DNA of 33,731 nt from NCBI GenBank assembly GCA_947368535.1, contig CANBHY010000014.1, forward strand, positions 1 to 33,731, given 5' to 3'. The first letter of the stretch is position 1; every line of letters begins with the position of its first letter. Shown here in pieces: positions 13,930 through 22,504 of the stretch. The stretch is from an uncultured Clostridium sp. (lineage in GTDB: Bacteria > Bacillota > Clostridia > TANB77 > CAG-508). A program made the translations under genes and the position numbers. A model generated the notes under the pieces. That model saw only the letters and a list, made by a program, of their open reading frames with translations. It was not told the origin of the DNA and did not search any database.

Positions 13930-13991
13930 ATAACATTATACATAAATCATTTATGTAAATTTCATTGAAAGTTACATAATGTTATTTTTTG
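13930..13991 (+). terminator. Nested hairpin terminator after spoIIM
   Basis: ATAACATTAT (13930-13939) pairs with ATAATGTTAT (13976-13985) and encloses a second perfect hairpin CATAAAT-C-ATTTATG (13941-13955). A T6 run follows. Confidence 0.65.
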
Positions 13992-14014
13992 TATTTTAAT
14001 AATAAATCTTAGAT

Positions 14015-14043
14015 TTGTTACTATAGATTTTAAAAGATAATAT
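14015..14043 (+). promoter_or_regulatory. Promoter of xerD
   Basis: TTGTTA (14015-14020), a 17-bp spacer and TAATAT (14038-14043) form a plausible sigma-A promoter 22 bases before the start codon. The downstream GGGGG is the ribosome-binding site. Confidence 0.45.
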
Positions 14044-14064
14044 TTCAAGATGGGGGACTAATAA

Positions 14065-14946
14065 ATGGAAAAACAAATTAAACTTTTCTTAGAATTTCTA
14101 GAGAATGATAAAAAATTGTCATCAAATACTTTACAGTCATATAAAAGAGATATCATTCAATTTCAAGAATATTTAGATAACGAAAGATTAAATTATTCAA
14201 AATTAGGCCAACAAGAGATAAAAGAATATATTGAATATTTAAAGAAAATCGGAAAGAAAACTTCAACAATTTCAAGAAATTTAGCTTCTATTAGATCTTT
14301 CTATCAATTTGAATTACGTTCTAAAAAAGTAAAAAAAGATCCAACTGAAGGAATGCAATCTCCTAAAATAGAGAAGAAAGCTCCAAGCATATTATCATCT
14401 GCAGAAGTTGAACTTTTATTAGAACAACCAAGTGATGTAGATTTAAAAGGTATTAGAGATAAAGCAATGCTTGAATTTGCTTATGCTACAGGAATGAGAG
14501 TTACAGAAATAATTTCTTTAAACATTGGTGATGTTAATTTTGAAAATGCATATGTTGTTTGTTCAACAGGAAGCAAAAAAAGAAATATTCCATTAGGAAA
14601 CCTTTCTTTAAAAGCATTAGAGGAATATGTAAAAAATGCAAGACCTATTATGATAAAAAAAGAAACAGAAAAAGCATTATTTGTTAATGTTAATGGTAAA
14701 AGATTAACAAGACAAGGTTTCTGGAAGATTATTAAATATTATAAAGAACAAGCTAACATATCAAAAGATATTACACCTCACGTTTTAAGACATTCTTTTG
14801 CAACACACCTTTTACAAAATGGTGCAGATTTAAAATCAATTCAAGTTATGCTTGGACATTCTGATATTTCATCAACACAAGTTTATATGAAATTTCAAGA
14901 TGATAATTTAAAAAATATTTATAACAAAGCTCATCCTAGAGCATAA
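14065..14946 (+). CDS. xerD: Tyrosine recombinase XerD
   Basis: This 293-residue recombinase has the usual Xer size and layout: an N-terminal SAM-like core-binding domain (1-90) and a catalytic domain (105-293), with no arm-binding domain. Active residues visible are R145 (TGMRVTE), H239-x-x-R242 (HVLRH), H265 (LGHSD) and Y274. The C-terminus KAHPRA is characteristic of XerD. It resolves chromosome dimers at dif. It is chromosomal and monocistronic here, after spoIIM, and followed by a perfect terminator; it is not the integrase of element 2. The sequence after the nucleophile position (VYMKF) differs slightly from the common IYTH. Confidence 0.9.
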   Translation: MEKQIKLFLEFLENDKKLSSNTLQSYKRDIIQFQEYLDNERLNYSKLGQQEIKEYIEYLKKIGKKTSTISRNLASIRSFYQFELRSKKVKKDPTEGMQSPKIEKKAPSILSSAEVELLLEQPSDVDLKGIRDKAMLEFAYATGMRVTEIISLNIGDVNFENAYVVCSTGSKKRNIPLGNLSLKALEEYVKNARPIMIKKETEKALFVNVNGKRLTRQGFWKIIKYYKEQANISKDITPHVLRHSFATHLLQNGADLKSIQVMLGHSDISSTQVYMKFQDDNLKNIYNKAHPRA

Positions 14947-14965
14947 TTAAAATGATATGTATATA

Positions 14966-15002
14966 AAACCTAAGTAACTTTAAAGTTACTTAGGTTTTTT
15001 TA
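14966..15002 (+). terminator. Terminator after xerD
   Basis: AAACCTAAGTAACTTT and AAAGTTACTTAGGTTT make a perfect palindrome ending in a T-run, one of the strongest terminators in the window. Confidence 0.9.
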
Positions 15003-15033
15003 TTTTTAAAATTTTAAAAAGATTTACATAATA

Positions 15034-15062
15034 TTGAAAAGGTAGACATAATGTGATATAAT
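15034..15062 (+). promoter_or_regulatory. Promoter of the 801-residue protein gene
   Basis: TTGAAA (15034-15039), a 17-bp spacer and TATAAT (15057-15062) form a near-consensus sigma-A promoter, so this gene is expected to be well expressed. Confidence 0.75.
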
Positions 15063-15092
15063 CTTGAAAGATTTATTTTAGGAGGTTTGTAT

Positions 15093-17498
15093 ATGAAAAA
15101 TATACAATTTATGAATTATACAGAATTATTTGATGAATTCAAGATTATATTGAACATGAAATATATGTCTTATATTTTAACTAATGAAGCTGCTAGAAAA
15201 GAATTTTATAGAACATATCCTAGAGGAACTGAAAATATTATACAAAGTAATTTTTTGAAGCAATTTTTTAATAAACATTTTAAATATATTGATAAAGAAG
15301 CATATGTTTTCTTTACTCTTAAAACATTATTGGAAGAAGTTGAACCAGGTATATATTCTGGAGTAAAAGAAAAATGTATAACAGCACTTAGAGATTCGGA
15401 ATATGGATATTTTGATGTGGATAGAAGAGCTAAATTGCCTGGAAGTGAAATTAGACTTATTACTGCCTCTGATTTAACTGGGCAAGTTACTAAAAAACAA
15501 GAAACAGAAAGTAAAAGAAGAGTTAGAGAATTAAAAGAAAAGATGGATTTAAAATCTTTATTTACAATACATAGTACTGCTGAAATGAAGGAAATCTATG
15601 GATTGAATGAAAATTTAGTTACATTATTGACTAAATTAGGTATTGTTGAAACTGTTGCAGAATTTCATCAATTATCAATGAAAGATAGAATTAGATTATT
15701 AGATACTGATGATGGTTCAGAATTGAATGCACTTATTGAAGCAAATAAAAGTAAATTAGCAGAAAACGACTTGAAGAGTTTTTATAAAAGAATGCCAGAA
15801 TATTTAGAAAGATATCCAGAATATTTTGATTTGGATAGAATATTGCTAATTGCCGCTTTTAGAGCGAATCAACATTTAGAAAAAACGAAACTAACGGTAG
15901 AGGAAAATGAAGAACTTACGAAATTTCTACAAATTGCAAGAGATACTATAAGAATAAAGTCACTAAAAATTAGAGGGCTTTCTAATAATGATGGCTCTAT
16001 GCAAGGAAAATGTGAATATTCATATAGAGATTTGACAGAAGCTTGCAAAAGAATTGCAGAGAATGGAAGATATATATCTACAACTTTAGAGAGTATGGCT
16101 AAAGAAGATATAGTTCATGATCCACATACAATTTGTGAAATGGAACTAGAATTATTGAAAATGCTAAAATTTACACAAGAAGAGCTAAACATGGTAAGTG
16201 AATATGAAGATGTATTTAAATATTTAGTTGAAAATGACATAGTAACAGAAAATCAAATGAATAGAATTTTATCATTAGCCAATGTTCCTGAAAAAGATTT
16301 TTGTGAATTAATAAACGAAGGAAAAATTGATGACGCATCTATTGAAATTTATTTAAAAAGAAATCATATTATTGGTAAGAACTTATATAATACTTTGGAT
16401 TCAAAAGAAAAAATGACTTTAGAAGATAAGTTGAACTATTATTTAGATGGAAGAATTGAACTTTCATTTTTAGAGAAAATGAGAGAAGAAGATAGAAGAG
16501 AATTTAGAAAAATTTTTACACCACACAAACTTATAGAATTGTATAAAGATTCTGGAAGAGAAAGTGAATATTTAAGATATGCTGCAGCATACAGAGAATT
16601 TGTAATTAATAGTTTAGCTAAAAACGAAAAAGAAATGCTTGGAGAAGTAATCATAGAAGCTACTGATGGTGATATAGATGAAGAAGATTTGGTAAAATTT
16701 TATGAGCAACATTTAATTTCTATTTCAACTTTGGAAAGTTGGAGTGGACCATATTTAGTTACAAGACTTATGAGAGAAGCTAAACTTAGACCAGCAGACG
16801 TAAAAGACATTTGTAAAAATGGAAATTATGATTGTGTATTGCAAATAATGAAGGACCCAGAAATTCCAAGAAAAAATAAGTTAGCAATTTTTTATACAAC
16901 ATTTGCAGATGATGAGAGAACATTAACAGATGAACAAAGAAGTTTAAGAGATATTGCTAAAGAAGAAGCTTTAAAATCAATGAAATTGACAGAAGCTAGA
17001 AGTATATCAGGTAAATCAAGAGTTGGAATTTCTAAAAGTGAAAGAGTTGGTAAAAAGAGAAATGAATATGTTTCAGAGCCAATGAATAGATGGACGTTAA
17101 TGAGATTAATAGATGAAGAATATTCATATGAAATGCTTGATTCTGGTATGATGATTTTTAAACTTCCTAATATTAAAGGTGGTTTAATAATTCTAGAAAA
17201 GATGTTTAAAAAAGAGAAGCCTGATTATGCAAGGGCAACTAAAGTTATACATATGACAATGGAAGATTTTGATAGAATTAAATCTGATTTGATAATAGAG
17301 GGAGATATTTCACCTACAGCTGTTGAAAGTCATCCAGCTATGAATGAAAAATTCGAAAGTGTTTGGCATACAGCTGCTTGGGGAGAAAGAATTGCTGAAA
17401 TTGTTGGATATGATATGGATTCTAGAAGAACACCAGAGAACATAGCTGACATTGATAGAGAAATAGAAAGAATTAAAAAATCAAGAAAATTGAGATAA
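15093..17498 (+). CDS. Large helical protein of unknown function
   Basis: The product has 801 residues. I start it at ATG 15093, 7 bases after TTAGGAGG; the TTG at 15087 touches that site. It is cytoplasmic (no signal peptide or membrane segment), acidic and almost entirely helical, with repeated short helix-turn-helix-like units through about residues 170-620 that could be a solenoid. A basic stretch (about 630-660, SGKSRVGISKSERVGKKR) separates it from a distinct C-terminal domain (about 665-780) containing DEEYSYEMLDSGMMIFKLP and WHTAAWGERIAEIVGYD. I recognise no family. A strong own promoter and own operon between xerD and a c-di-GMP gene suggest a conserved housekeeping or developmental role. 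Confidence 0.75.
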   Translation: MKNIQFMNYTELFDEFKIILNMKYMSYILTNEAARKEFYRTYPRGTENIIQSNFLKQFFNKHFKYIDKEAYVFFTLKTLLEEVEPGIYSGVKEKCITALRDSEYGYFDVDRRAKLPGSEIRLITASDLTGQVTKKQETESKRRVRELKEKMDLKSLFTIHSTAEMKEIYGLNENLVTLLTKLGIVETVAEFHQLSMKDRIRLLDTDDGSELNALIEANKSKLAENDLKSFYKRMPEYLERYPEYFDLDRILLIAAFRANQHLEKTKLTVEENEELTKFLQIARDTIRIKSLKIRGLSNNDGSMQGKCEYSYRDLTEACKRIAENGRYISTTLESMAKEDIVHDPHTICEMELELLKMLKFTQEELNMVSEYEDVFKYLVENDIVTENQMNRILSLANVPEKDFCELINEGKIDDASIEIYLKRNHIIGKNLYNTLDSKEKMTLEDKLNYYLDGRIELSFLEKMREEDRREFRKIFTPHKLIELYKDSGRESEYLRYAAAYREFVINSLAKNEKEMLGEVIIEATDGDIDEEDLVKFYEQHLISISTLESWSGPYLVTRLMREAKLRPADVKDICKNGNYDCVLQIMKDPEIPRKNKLAIFYTTFADDERTLTDEQRSLRDIAKEEALKSMKLTEARSISGKSRVGISKSERVGKKRNEYVSEPMNRWTLMRLIDEEYSYEMLDSGMMIFKLPNIKGGLIILEKMFKKEKPDYARATKVIHMTMEDFDRIKSDLIIEGDISPTAVESHPAMNEKFESVWHTAAWGERIAEIVGYDMDSRRTPENIADIDREIERIKKSRKLR

Positions 17499-17503
17499 GA
17501 TTT

Positions 17504-17557
17504 TTCGACAAAATAGCCAATTAAAATATTGAAAAATAATATTAATTAGTATATTAT
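17504..17557 (+). promoter_or_regulatory. Promoter with upstream Spo0A box for the c-di-GMP gene
   Basis: TTGAAA (17529-17534), 17 bp, TATTAT (17552-17557) form a sigma-A promoter. TTCGACA (17504-17510, in a TTTTTCGACAAAA context) is an exact reverse-orientation Spo0A box 18 bp above the -35, centred near -55, a position suitable for activation. Spo0A control is inferred from the match. Confidence 0.55.
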
Positions 17558-17584
17558 ACTAGTGAATTTATTTAGAGGTGGAGT

Positions 17585-19816
17585 ATGAAAAAAAATAATA
17601 ATCAAATAAGTGCAGATAAACATACTAAAAGAGCTGGGTGGATGTGGCTATTTTTAATTATAATTGCGTTATTAACAATATTATATATTAATTTTGTTAA
17701 AGAAATGACTTATAAAAATGTATATAAAAATATAACAGAGATTAGTGAGCAAACAGCTACACAATTAAATCTTTCAATAATAGAACAGAAAAATTTTGTA
17801 CAAATGATGGTTGATTCAATTTCAAGAGGATATTTTGAAACACCACAAGATATTTTTGATAGATTTGAAAAAGAGCTAGAACATCACCATTTTACTAGAT
17901 TAGTAATATTAGATAAAAACGGAAATGGAATTACTAGTGATGGACGTGTAGTTGAGAATTATACTAATATAGGAGAATTTTTTGAGCAAGAAGAAGTATA
18001 TTTATCAGAAAACAGACCAAGTACAGTTTCTGATAATCAAGTAAATATATATTCTAAAACTTTCGAACTTAATGGAGAAGAATTAGTATTGATGGGAACT
18101 ATTAATACTGAAAAATATAAAGAAATTTTAGTTAGAAGATTGTTTGGAAAAGGTGGAACATATTTAATAAATAATGATGGTTCTGTGCTTATAAATTCTT
18201 TTGAAGATATAAAAGATAACAATATTAATTTATATAATTACATAATTAATAGATATGAATTAACAGACGAAGCGAATGTAAATAAAATTATAAAAATGGG
18301 TGAAAACATAAAAGGAAAGACAGAGGGAACTTTCGACGTTAGACATAATGATACTACATATTTTATTCATTATGAAAATATTGGAATAAATGATTGGTAT
18401 ATAGTAACTGTAGCTGCAAATGATACTATAGCAAAAGAATTCTTTACAGTATTAATTGTTACCGCTATATTATTCCTAGGTATAAATTTTGCTGTATTAA
18501 TTACAGTTTTATGTATAGATATATCAAACTATAAGAAGAGTTGTAATTTATACAGAGTAGCATATGTAGATCCTGTTACAGGATTAGGAAATGAGGCATA
18601 TTTTAAAGAAAAAGCTGCAATATGTTTAGACAATAGATATGAAGATACATATATTATGACTATTGATATAGACAAATTTAAAGCTTTGAATAATATATAT
18701 GGTTATGAATTTTGTAATACTGTTTTAAAAGATTTTGGAGAAAAATTGAGCAAAGTGTTACCATATAATAATGTTATATCAAGAATAGCAGGAGATGTTT
18801 TTGCAACTATTTTTAGTAGTGATAAAGATATTATAATATTATTAAACAAAATAGTAGATGAACTTTCAGTATTAAAAATAAATGATATTGATATTCATAT
18901 AAAATTATCTATGGGTGTATGCAAAGTTAATTTTGATGATAATGATATAAATAAATTATTAGATAAATCTTATATGTCACGTTCAAAAGTGAAAGGATTG
19001 TATAATCAAAATTATTATATATTTGACAGTGTTTTAGAAAATCAATTAGTTGAAGAACAAAAAATAGAATCTACTATGGAAGAAGCTTTAAAAAATAAAG
19101 AGTTTAAAGTAGTTTATCAACCTAAAACATATACTAAAACTGAAAAGTTATCAGGTGCAGAAGCTTTAGTTAGATGGGAAAGGGATGGCGAAATCATACC
19201 ACCAAGTAAATTTATAGCTTTATTTGAGAAGAATAAATTTATAGTTAAATTAGATTTATATATTTTTGAACAAGCTTGTAGTGATATTGCAAGTTGGATA
19301 GAGAAATTTAATTTTCAACCAATAGTTTCTATAAATGTTTCAAAAGAACATTTTATTAATGAAAACTTTATAGAAGAATATGTAGAAATTGCAAATAAAT
19401 ATAATGTTGATAGAAGTAAAATAGATTTAGAAATTACAGAAAGTGCAATTATAGACAGAAATGTTGATACAATAAAAATACTTAATAATATAAAAGAAAA
19501 AGGTTTTACTATTTCTATTGATGACTTTGGAACAGGGTATTCTTCACTTAGCATGTTACAAAGCACACCAATTGATGTAATAAAAATTGATAAGGTATTT
19601 GTTGATAAAGCTGATTTAGATAGTGAAAAAAATATTATAAATTATATTATGTATTTAGCTGAACGTCTTGAAGTAAGAACAATTGTTGAAGGTGTAGAAA
19701 CTAAAGAACAGGTAGAATTTATAAGAAAATTAAATTGTGATGTAATTCAAGGTTATTATTATTCAAAACCACTAAATAAAGAAGATTTTGAAGAATATAT
19801 GGAAAAAAATAGATAG
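17585..19816 (+). CDS. Membrane GGDEF-EAL protein, likely c-di-GMP phosphodiesterase
   Basis: This is a 743-residue membrane sensor. Transmembrane helices at about 18-36 and 287-312 enclose an extracytoplasmic sensor of Cache/PAS type. The GGDEF domain (about 325-480) has IAGDVF (A402-F406) in place of GGDEF, so cyclase activity is unlikely; it may bind GTP as an allosteric site. The EAL domain (about 500-743) keeps the key residues: E526-A-L, N in SINVS, E in EITES, D646-D647 in DDFGTGYSS, K in KIDK, E in EGVET and Q in QGYYYSKP. It should hydrolyse c-di-GMP to pGpG in response to an external signal. The promoter carries a Spo0A box. The next gene may be co-transcribed. Confidence 0.9.
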   Translation: MKKNNNQISADKHTKRAGWMWLFLIIIALLTILYINFVKEMTYKNVYKNITEISEQTATQLNLSIIEQKNFVQMMVDSISRGYFETPQDIFDRFEKELEHHHFTRLVILDKNGNGITSDGRVVENYTNIGEFFEQEEVYLSENRPSTVSDNQVNIYSKTFELNGEELVLMGTINTEKYKEILVRRLFGKGGTYLINNDGSVLINSFEDIKDNNINLYNYIINRYELTDEANVNKIIKMGENIKGKTEGTFDVRHNDTTYFIHYENIGINDWYIVTVAANDTIAKEFFTVLIVTAILFLGINFAVLITVLCIDISNYKKSCNLYRVAYVDPVTGLGNEAYFKEKAAICLDNRYEDTYIMTIDIDKFKALNNIYGYEFCNTVLKDFGEKLSKVLPYNNVISRIAGDVFATIFSSDKDIIILLNKIVDELSVLKINDIDIHIKLSMGVCKVNFDDNDINKLLDKSYMSRSKVKGLYNQNYYIFDSVLENQLVEEQKIESTMEEALKNKEFKVVYQPKTYTKTEKLSGAEALVRWERDGEIIPPSKFIALFEKNKFIVKLDLYIFEQACSDIASWIEKFNFQPIVSINVSKEHFINENFIEEYVEIANKYNVDRSKIDLEITESAIIDRNVDTIKILNNIKEKGFTISIDDFGTGYSSLSMLQSTPIDVIKIDKVFVDKADLDSEKNIINYIMYLAERLEVRTIVEGVETKEQVEFIRKLNCDVIQGYYYSKPLNKEDFEEYMEKNR

Positions 19817-19845
19817 AATGTATGGATTTTAAGGAGCTTAATATA

Positions 19846-20670
19846 GTGGAAATTTTAACTAAGAAAAAGGAATTTAATGTTTCTAATATTATATTTAATA
19901 AGATTTGTAAAGAATTAAAAACAGAATTAAGAGATGCTAAAAAAGAAATTCAAAAATTAAACCAAATCGATTACGAATATAATAAAAAAGTTGTATATCT
20001 AGAAAAATTATTAGAAACAATAGATTTATATATTGATAAAGAGCCTGTAAGAAAAGAAACTCAAAATTGGATGGTTGTATACTATGGTAATCCAGTTGTT
20101 ACTATAGAATTATGTTTGTTAGCATTATTAAATGGTCAAATGATTAATTTAGTAATTGATGATATGTGCTTAGGTGTGAATAAATTGATTGTTGAGTTAT
20201 ATAAAGATATATTGAGAGATTACAAATTATTTGATATTGTTACATTTAATAATTATGAAAAAAAAGAGTTGATTGAAGAAAAAAAAGAATATTTAGATAA
20301 GTTAGTATTTTTAGGTGATAAAAATTTATATAATGTTTGTAAAAACATATCTAATATTGATATTGATATTGAATATGTGCCTTATAATATTATAGATATT
20401 TATTGCGAAGACGAAGAATTTGAAGACTTAGCTAGAGAAATTTTTAACTATTGTTTTGAAAATAGTATCGAAGCCGAAATTTATGAAGATATGGATTTTG
20501 ATGATGTAGTAGATGCTTTTAATAATTTTGGAGAAAAATATTGCAGTATAATTTTAACACAAAATACCGAATATGCTGAAAGATTTAAAAAAGAAGTGAA
20601 TTCTAAATTTTTATATGTAAATGAGAATCCATTTAAAGATGAGAATATTAGAATTCCAAATATATTTTAG
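19846..20670 (+). CDS. ProA/aldehyde-dehydrogenase-like protein lacking the catalytic Cys
   Basis: I start this 274-residue protein at GTG 19846, where AAGGAG lies 9 bases upstream; an in-frame ATG at 19822 has no ribosome-binding site. A coiled-coil N-terminus is followed by alpha/beta segments. The C-terminal part (NNFGEKYCSIILTQN, then EYAERFKKEVNSKFLYVNENPF) closely follows the ALDH/ProA pattern FG...SIVT..., AERF..EVDSAAVYVN. In ProA a VCNAAET motif carries the catalytic cysteine; the equivalent place here (about residues 196-205) reads ENSIEAEIYED, without it. ProA is about 410 residues, so this is a shortened, probably non-enzymatic relative, perhaps a structural or regulatory protein. 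It lies between the c-di-GMP gene and rny. Confidence 0.5.
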   Translation: MEILTKKKEFNVSNIIFNKICKELKTELRDAKKEIQKLNQIDYEYNKKVVYLEKLLETIDLYIDKEPVRKETQNWMVVYYGNPVVTIELCLLALLNGQMINLVIDDMCLGVNKLIVELYKDILRDYKLFDIVTFNNYEKKELIEEKKEYLDKLVFLGDKNLYNVCKNISNIDIDIEYVPYNIIDIYCEDEEFEDLAREIFNYCFENSIEAEIYEDMDFDDVVDAFNNFGEKYCSIILTQNTEYAERFKKEVNSKFLYVNENPFKDENIRIPNIF

Positions 20671-20672
20671 AT

Positions 20673-20707
20673 AAAAGAAGTATATCAAAATAGGATATAC
20701 TTCTTTT
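20673..20707. terminator. Terminator before rny
   Basis: AAAAGAAGTATATC (20673-20686) and GATATACTTCTTTT (20694-20707) form a perfect 14-bp stem with a 7-base loop. The T-run is short but both sides end in A/T tracts, so it can act on either strand. Confidence 0.65.
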
Positions 20708-20738
20708 AAAATTGGTAAACTTTAGCATATCAAGAAAC

Positions 20739-20781
20739 TTGACAAATTGGTATAATCCATATAAAATAGATGTGGTATAAT
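20739..20781 (+). promoter_or_regulatory. Promoter of rny
   Basis: TTGACA (20739-20744), 17 bp and TAAAAT (20762-20767) form a strong sigma-A promoter. A second TATAAT (20776-20781) preceded by TGTGG could give an alternative extended -10 start. Confidence 0.7.
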
Positions 20782-20856
20782 TAAAAATATAAAATTTACA
20801 GAAATTTATATATTTAATGAACATTGAAAAATTAATAAGAAAAGAGGTTGATTATA

Positions 20857-22401
20857 ATGAGCGAAATACTTATTGTTATAATTACTCTCTTAGTCTCAGC
20901 AGCAATATTCATACCTTTAGGAATTACTATTAGAAAAAAAATTGCTGAATCTAAAATTAAAAGTGCTGAAAATGAAGCTAAAAGATTACTTGAAAATGTG
21001 AAAATAGAAGCAGAAAATACTAAAAAGGAAGAAATTTTCAAAGCTAAAGAAGAAATGCTAAAACTTAGAAATGATTTAGATCAAGAGATTAAAGAGAGAA
21101 GAGCAGAAGTAGGACAACAAGAAAGAAGACTAATCCAAAAGGAAGAAAATTTAGATAAGAGAGTTCAATCTTTAGAGAACAAAGAAAAAGATTTGAATGC
21201 TAAAATAGCAGAAAGTGAAGCTATAAAACAAGAATTAGAGGCAAAAAAAGAAGAAGAACTTGCTGAATTACAACGTATATCAGGATTATCAGTTGATGAA
21301 GCTAAAAAGATGTTATTAAATTCTTTGGAAAATGAAATTGTTCCAGAAAAGGCTCAAATGATTAAAGATTTTGAGAATAAATATAAAGAAGAATCATCTA
21401 AAATAGCTAAAGAAATGGTAGCTTATTCTATTCAAAAATGTGCTGCTGATCATACTTCTGAAACTACAGTATCTGTTGTTTCATTACCGAATGATGAAAT
21501 GAAAGGTAGAATAATTGGTAGAGAAGGAAGAAATATTAAAACACTTGAAACATTAACAGGAATTGATTTAATTATAGATGATACTCCTGAAGCAGTTATT
21601 ATTTCAGGTTTTGATCCACTAAGAAGAGAAGTTGCTAGAATTGCTCTTGAAAAACTATTAGAAGATGGTAGAATTCATCCAGCAAAAATTGAAGAAATGG
21701 TTGAAAAAGCTAAAGAAGAAGTTGAAGCAATCATTAAAGAAGAAGGAGAAAGAGCTGTTTTAGAAACAGGTGTACATGGCTTAAATCCAGATATAGTAAA
21801 ACTTTTGGGTAAATTAAAATACAGAACAAGTTATGGACAAAATGTTCTTAATCACTCTATTGAAGTATCAAACCTTGCTAGAATAATGGCTGATGAGCTA
21901 GGATTAAATCCTAAGATTGCTAGAAGAGCAGGTTTATTACATGATATAGGAAAAGCCTTAGATCACGATATGGAAGGAACACATGTTGAAATTGGTGTTG
22001 ATATATTAAAACGTTATAAAGAAAATGACACAGTTATAAATTGTGTACAAGCACACCATGGAGATGTTGAGCCTCAAAGTTTAGAAGCTGTACTTATACA
22101 AGCAGCTGATGCAATCTCAGCATCAAGACCTGGTGCTAGAAGAGAAACATTAGAAACTTATATTAAAAGGTTACAAGAACTTGAAAGAATTGCTGATTCT
22201 TTTGAAGGTGTTGATAAATCTTTTGCAATTCAAGCTGGTAGAGAAATAAGATTAATTGTAAAACCAGATAAGATTTCAGATAATGATATGATTGTTATGG
22301 CAAGAGATGTAGCTAAAAAAGTTGAAGCAGAAATGGAATATCCAGGACAAATTAAAGTTAATGTAATTCGTGAAACTAGAGCTATAGAATACGCAAAATA
22401 A
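20857..22401 (+). CDS. rny: Ribonuclease Y
   Basis: This 514-residue endoribonuclease initiates bulk mRNA decay. It starts at ATG 20857 with AAAGAGG upstream; a TTG at 20848 overlaps that site. Order of parts: N-terminal membrane anchor (about 3-24), long coiled coil (30-165), KH RNA-binding domain (about 205-270) with [10 protein letters not shown] at 217, and HD hydrolase domain with H362-D363 in LLHDIGKA and the conserved QAHHGDVEP segment. The C-terminus [10 protein letters not shown] is standard. Length is that of the family (about 520). The gene is monocistronic, with its own promoter and terminator. Confidence 0.97.
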   Translation: MSEILIVIITLLVSAAIFIPLGITIRKKIAESKIKSAENEAKRLLENVKIEAENTKKEEIFKAKEEMLKLRNDLDQEIKERRAEVGQQERRLIQKEENLDKRVQSLENKEKDLNAKIAESEAIKQELEAKKEEELAELQRISGLSVDEAKKMLLNSLENEIVPEKAQMIKDFENKYKEESSKIAKEMVAYSIQKCAADHTSETTVSVVSLPNDEMKGRIIGREGRNIKTLETLTGIDLIIDDTPEAVIISGFDPLRREVARIALEKLLEDGRIHPAKIEEMVEKAKEEVEAIIKEEGERAVLETGVHGLNPDIVKLLGKLKYRTSYGQNVLNHSIEVSNLARIMADELGLNPKIARRAGLLHDIGKALDHDMEGTHVEIGVDILKRYKENDTVINCVQAHHGDVEPQSLEAVLIQAADAISASRPGARRETLETYIKRLQELERIADSFEGVDKSFAIQAGREIRLIVKPDKISDNDMIVMARDVAKKVEAEMEYPGQIKVNVIRETRAIEYAK

Positions 22402-22405
22402 AATT

Positions 22406-22431
22406 AAAGAGAGCAATATGCTCTCTTTTTT
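22406..22431 (+). terminator. Terminator after rny
   Basis: AAAGAGAGC and GCTCTCTTT flank a 5-base loop and run into T6, just 4 bases after the rny stop codon. Confidence 0.9.
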
Positions 22432-22504
22432 ATGTCTAATATACTTGTTTTACTAAAAAAATATATATATAATTATTTATATTAAAAATAAAAGGAGATA
22501 ACAA

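Noticed and set aside
14065..14946. XerD as integrase of a mobile element
   Set aside because: It lacks an arm-binding domain, has the XerD C-terminus and lies beside spoIIM in chromosomal context.
15087..15092. TTG 15087 as start of the 801-residue protein
   Set aside because: It abuts the AGGAGG site, leaving no spacing; ATG 15093 fits.
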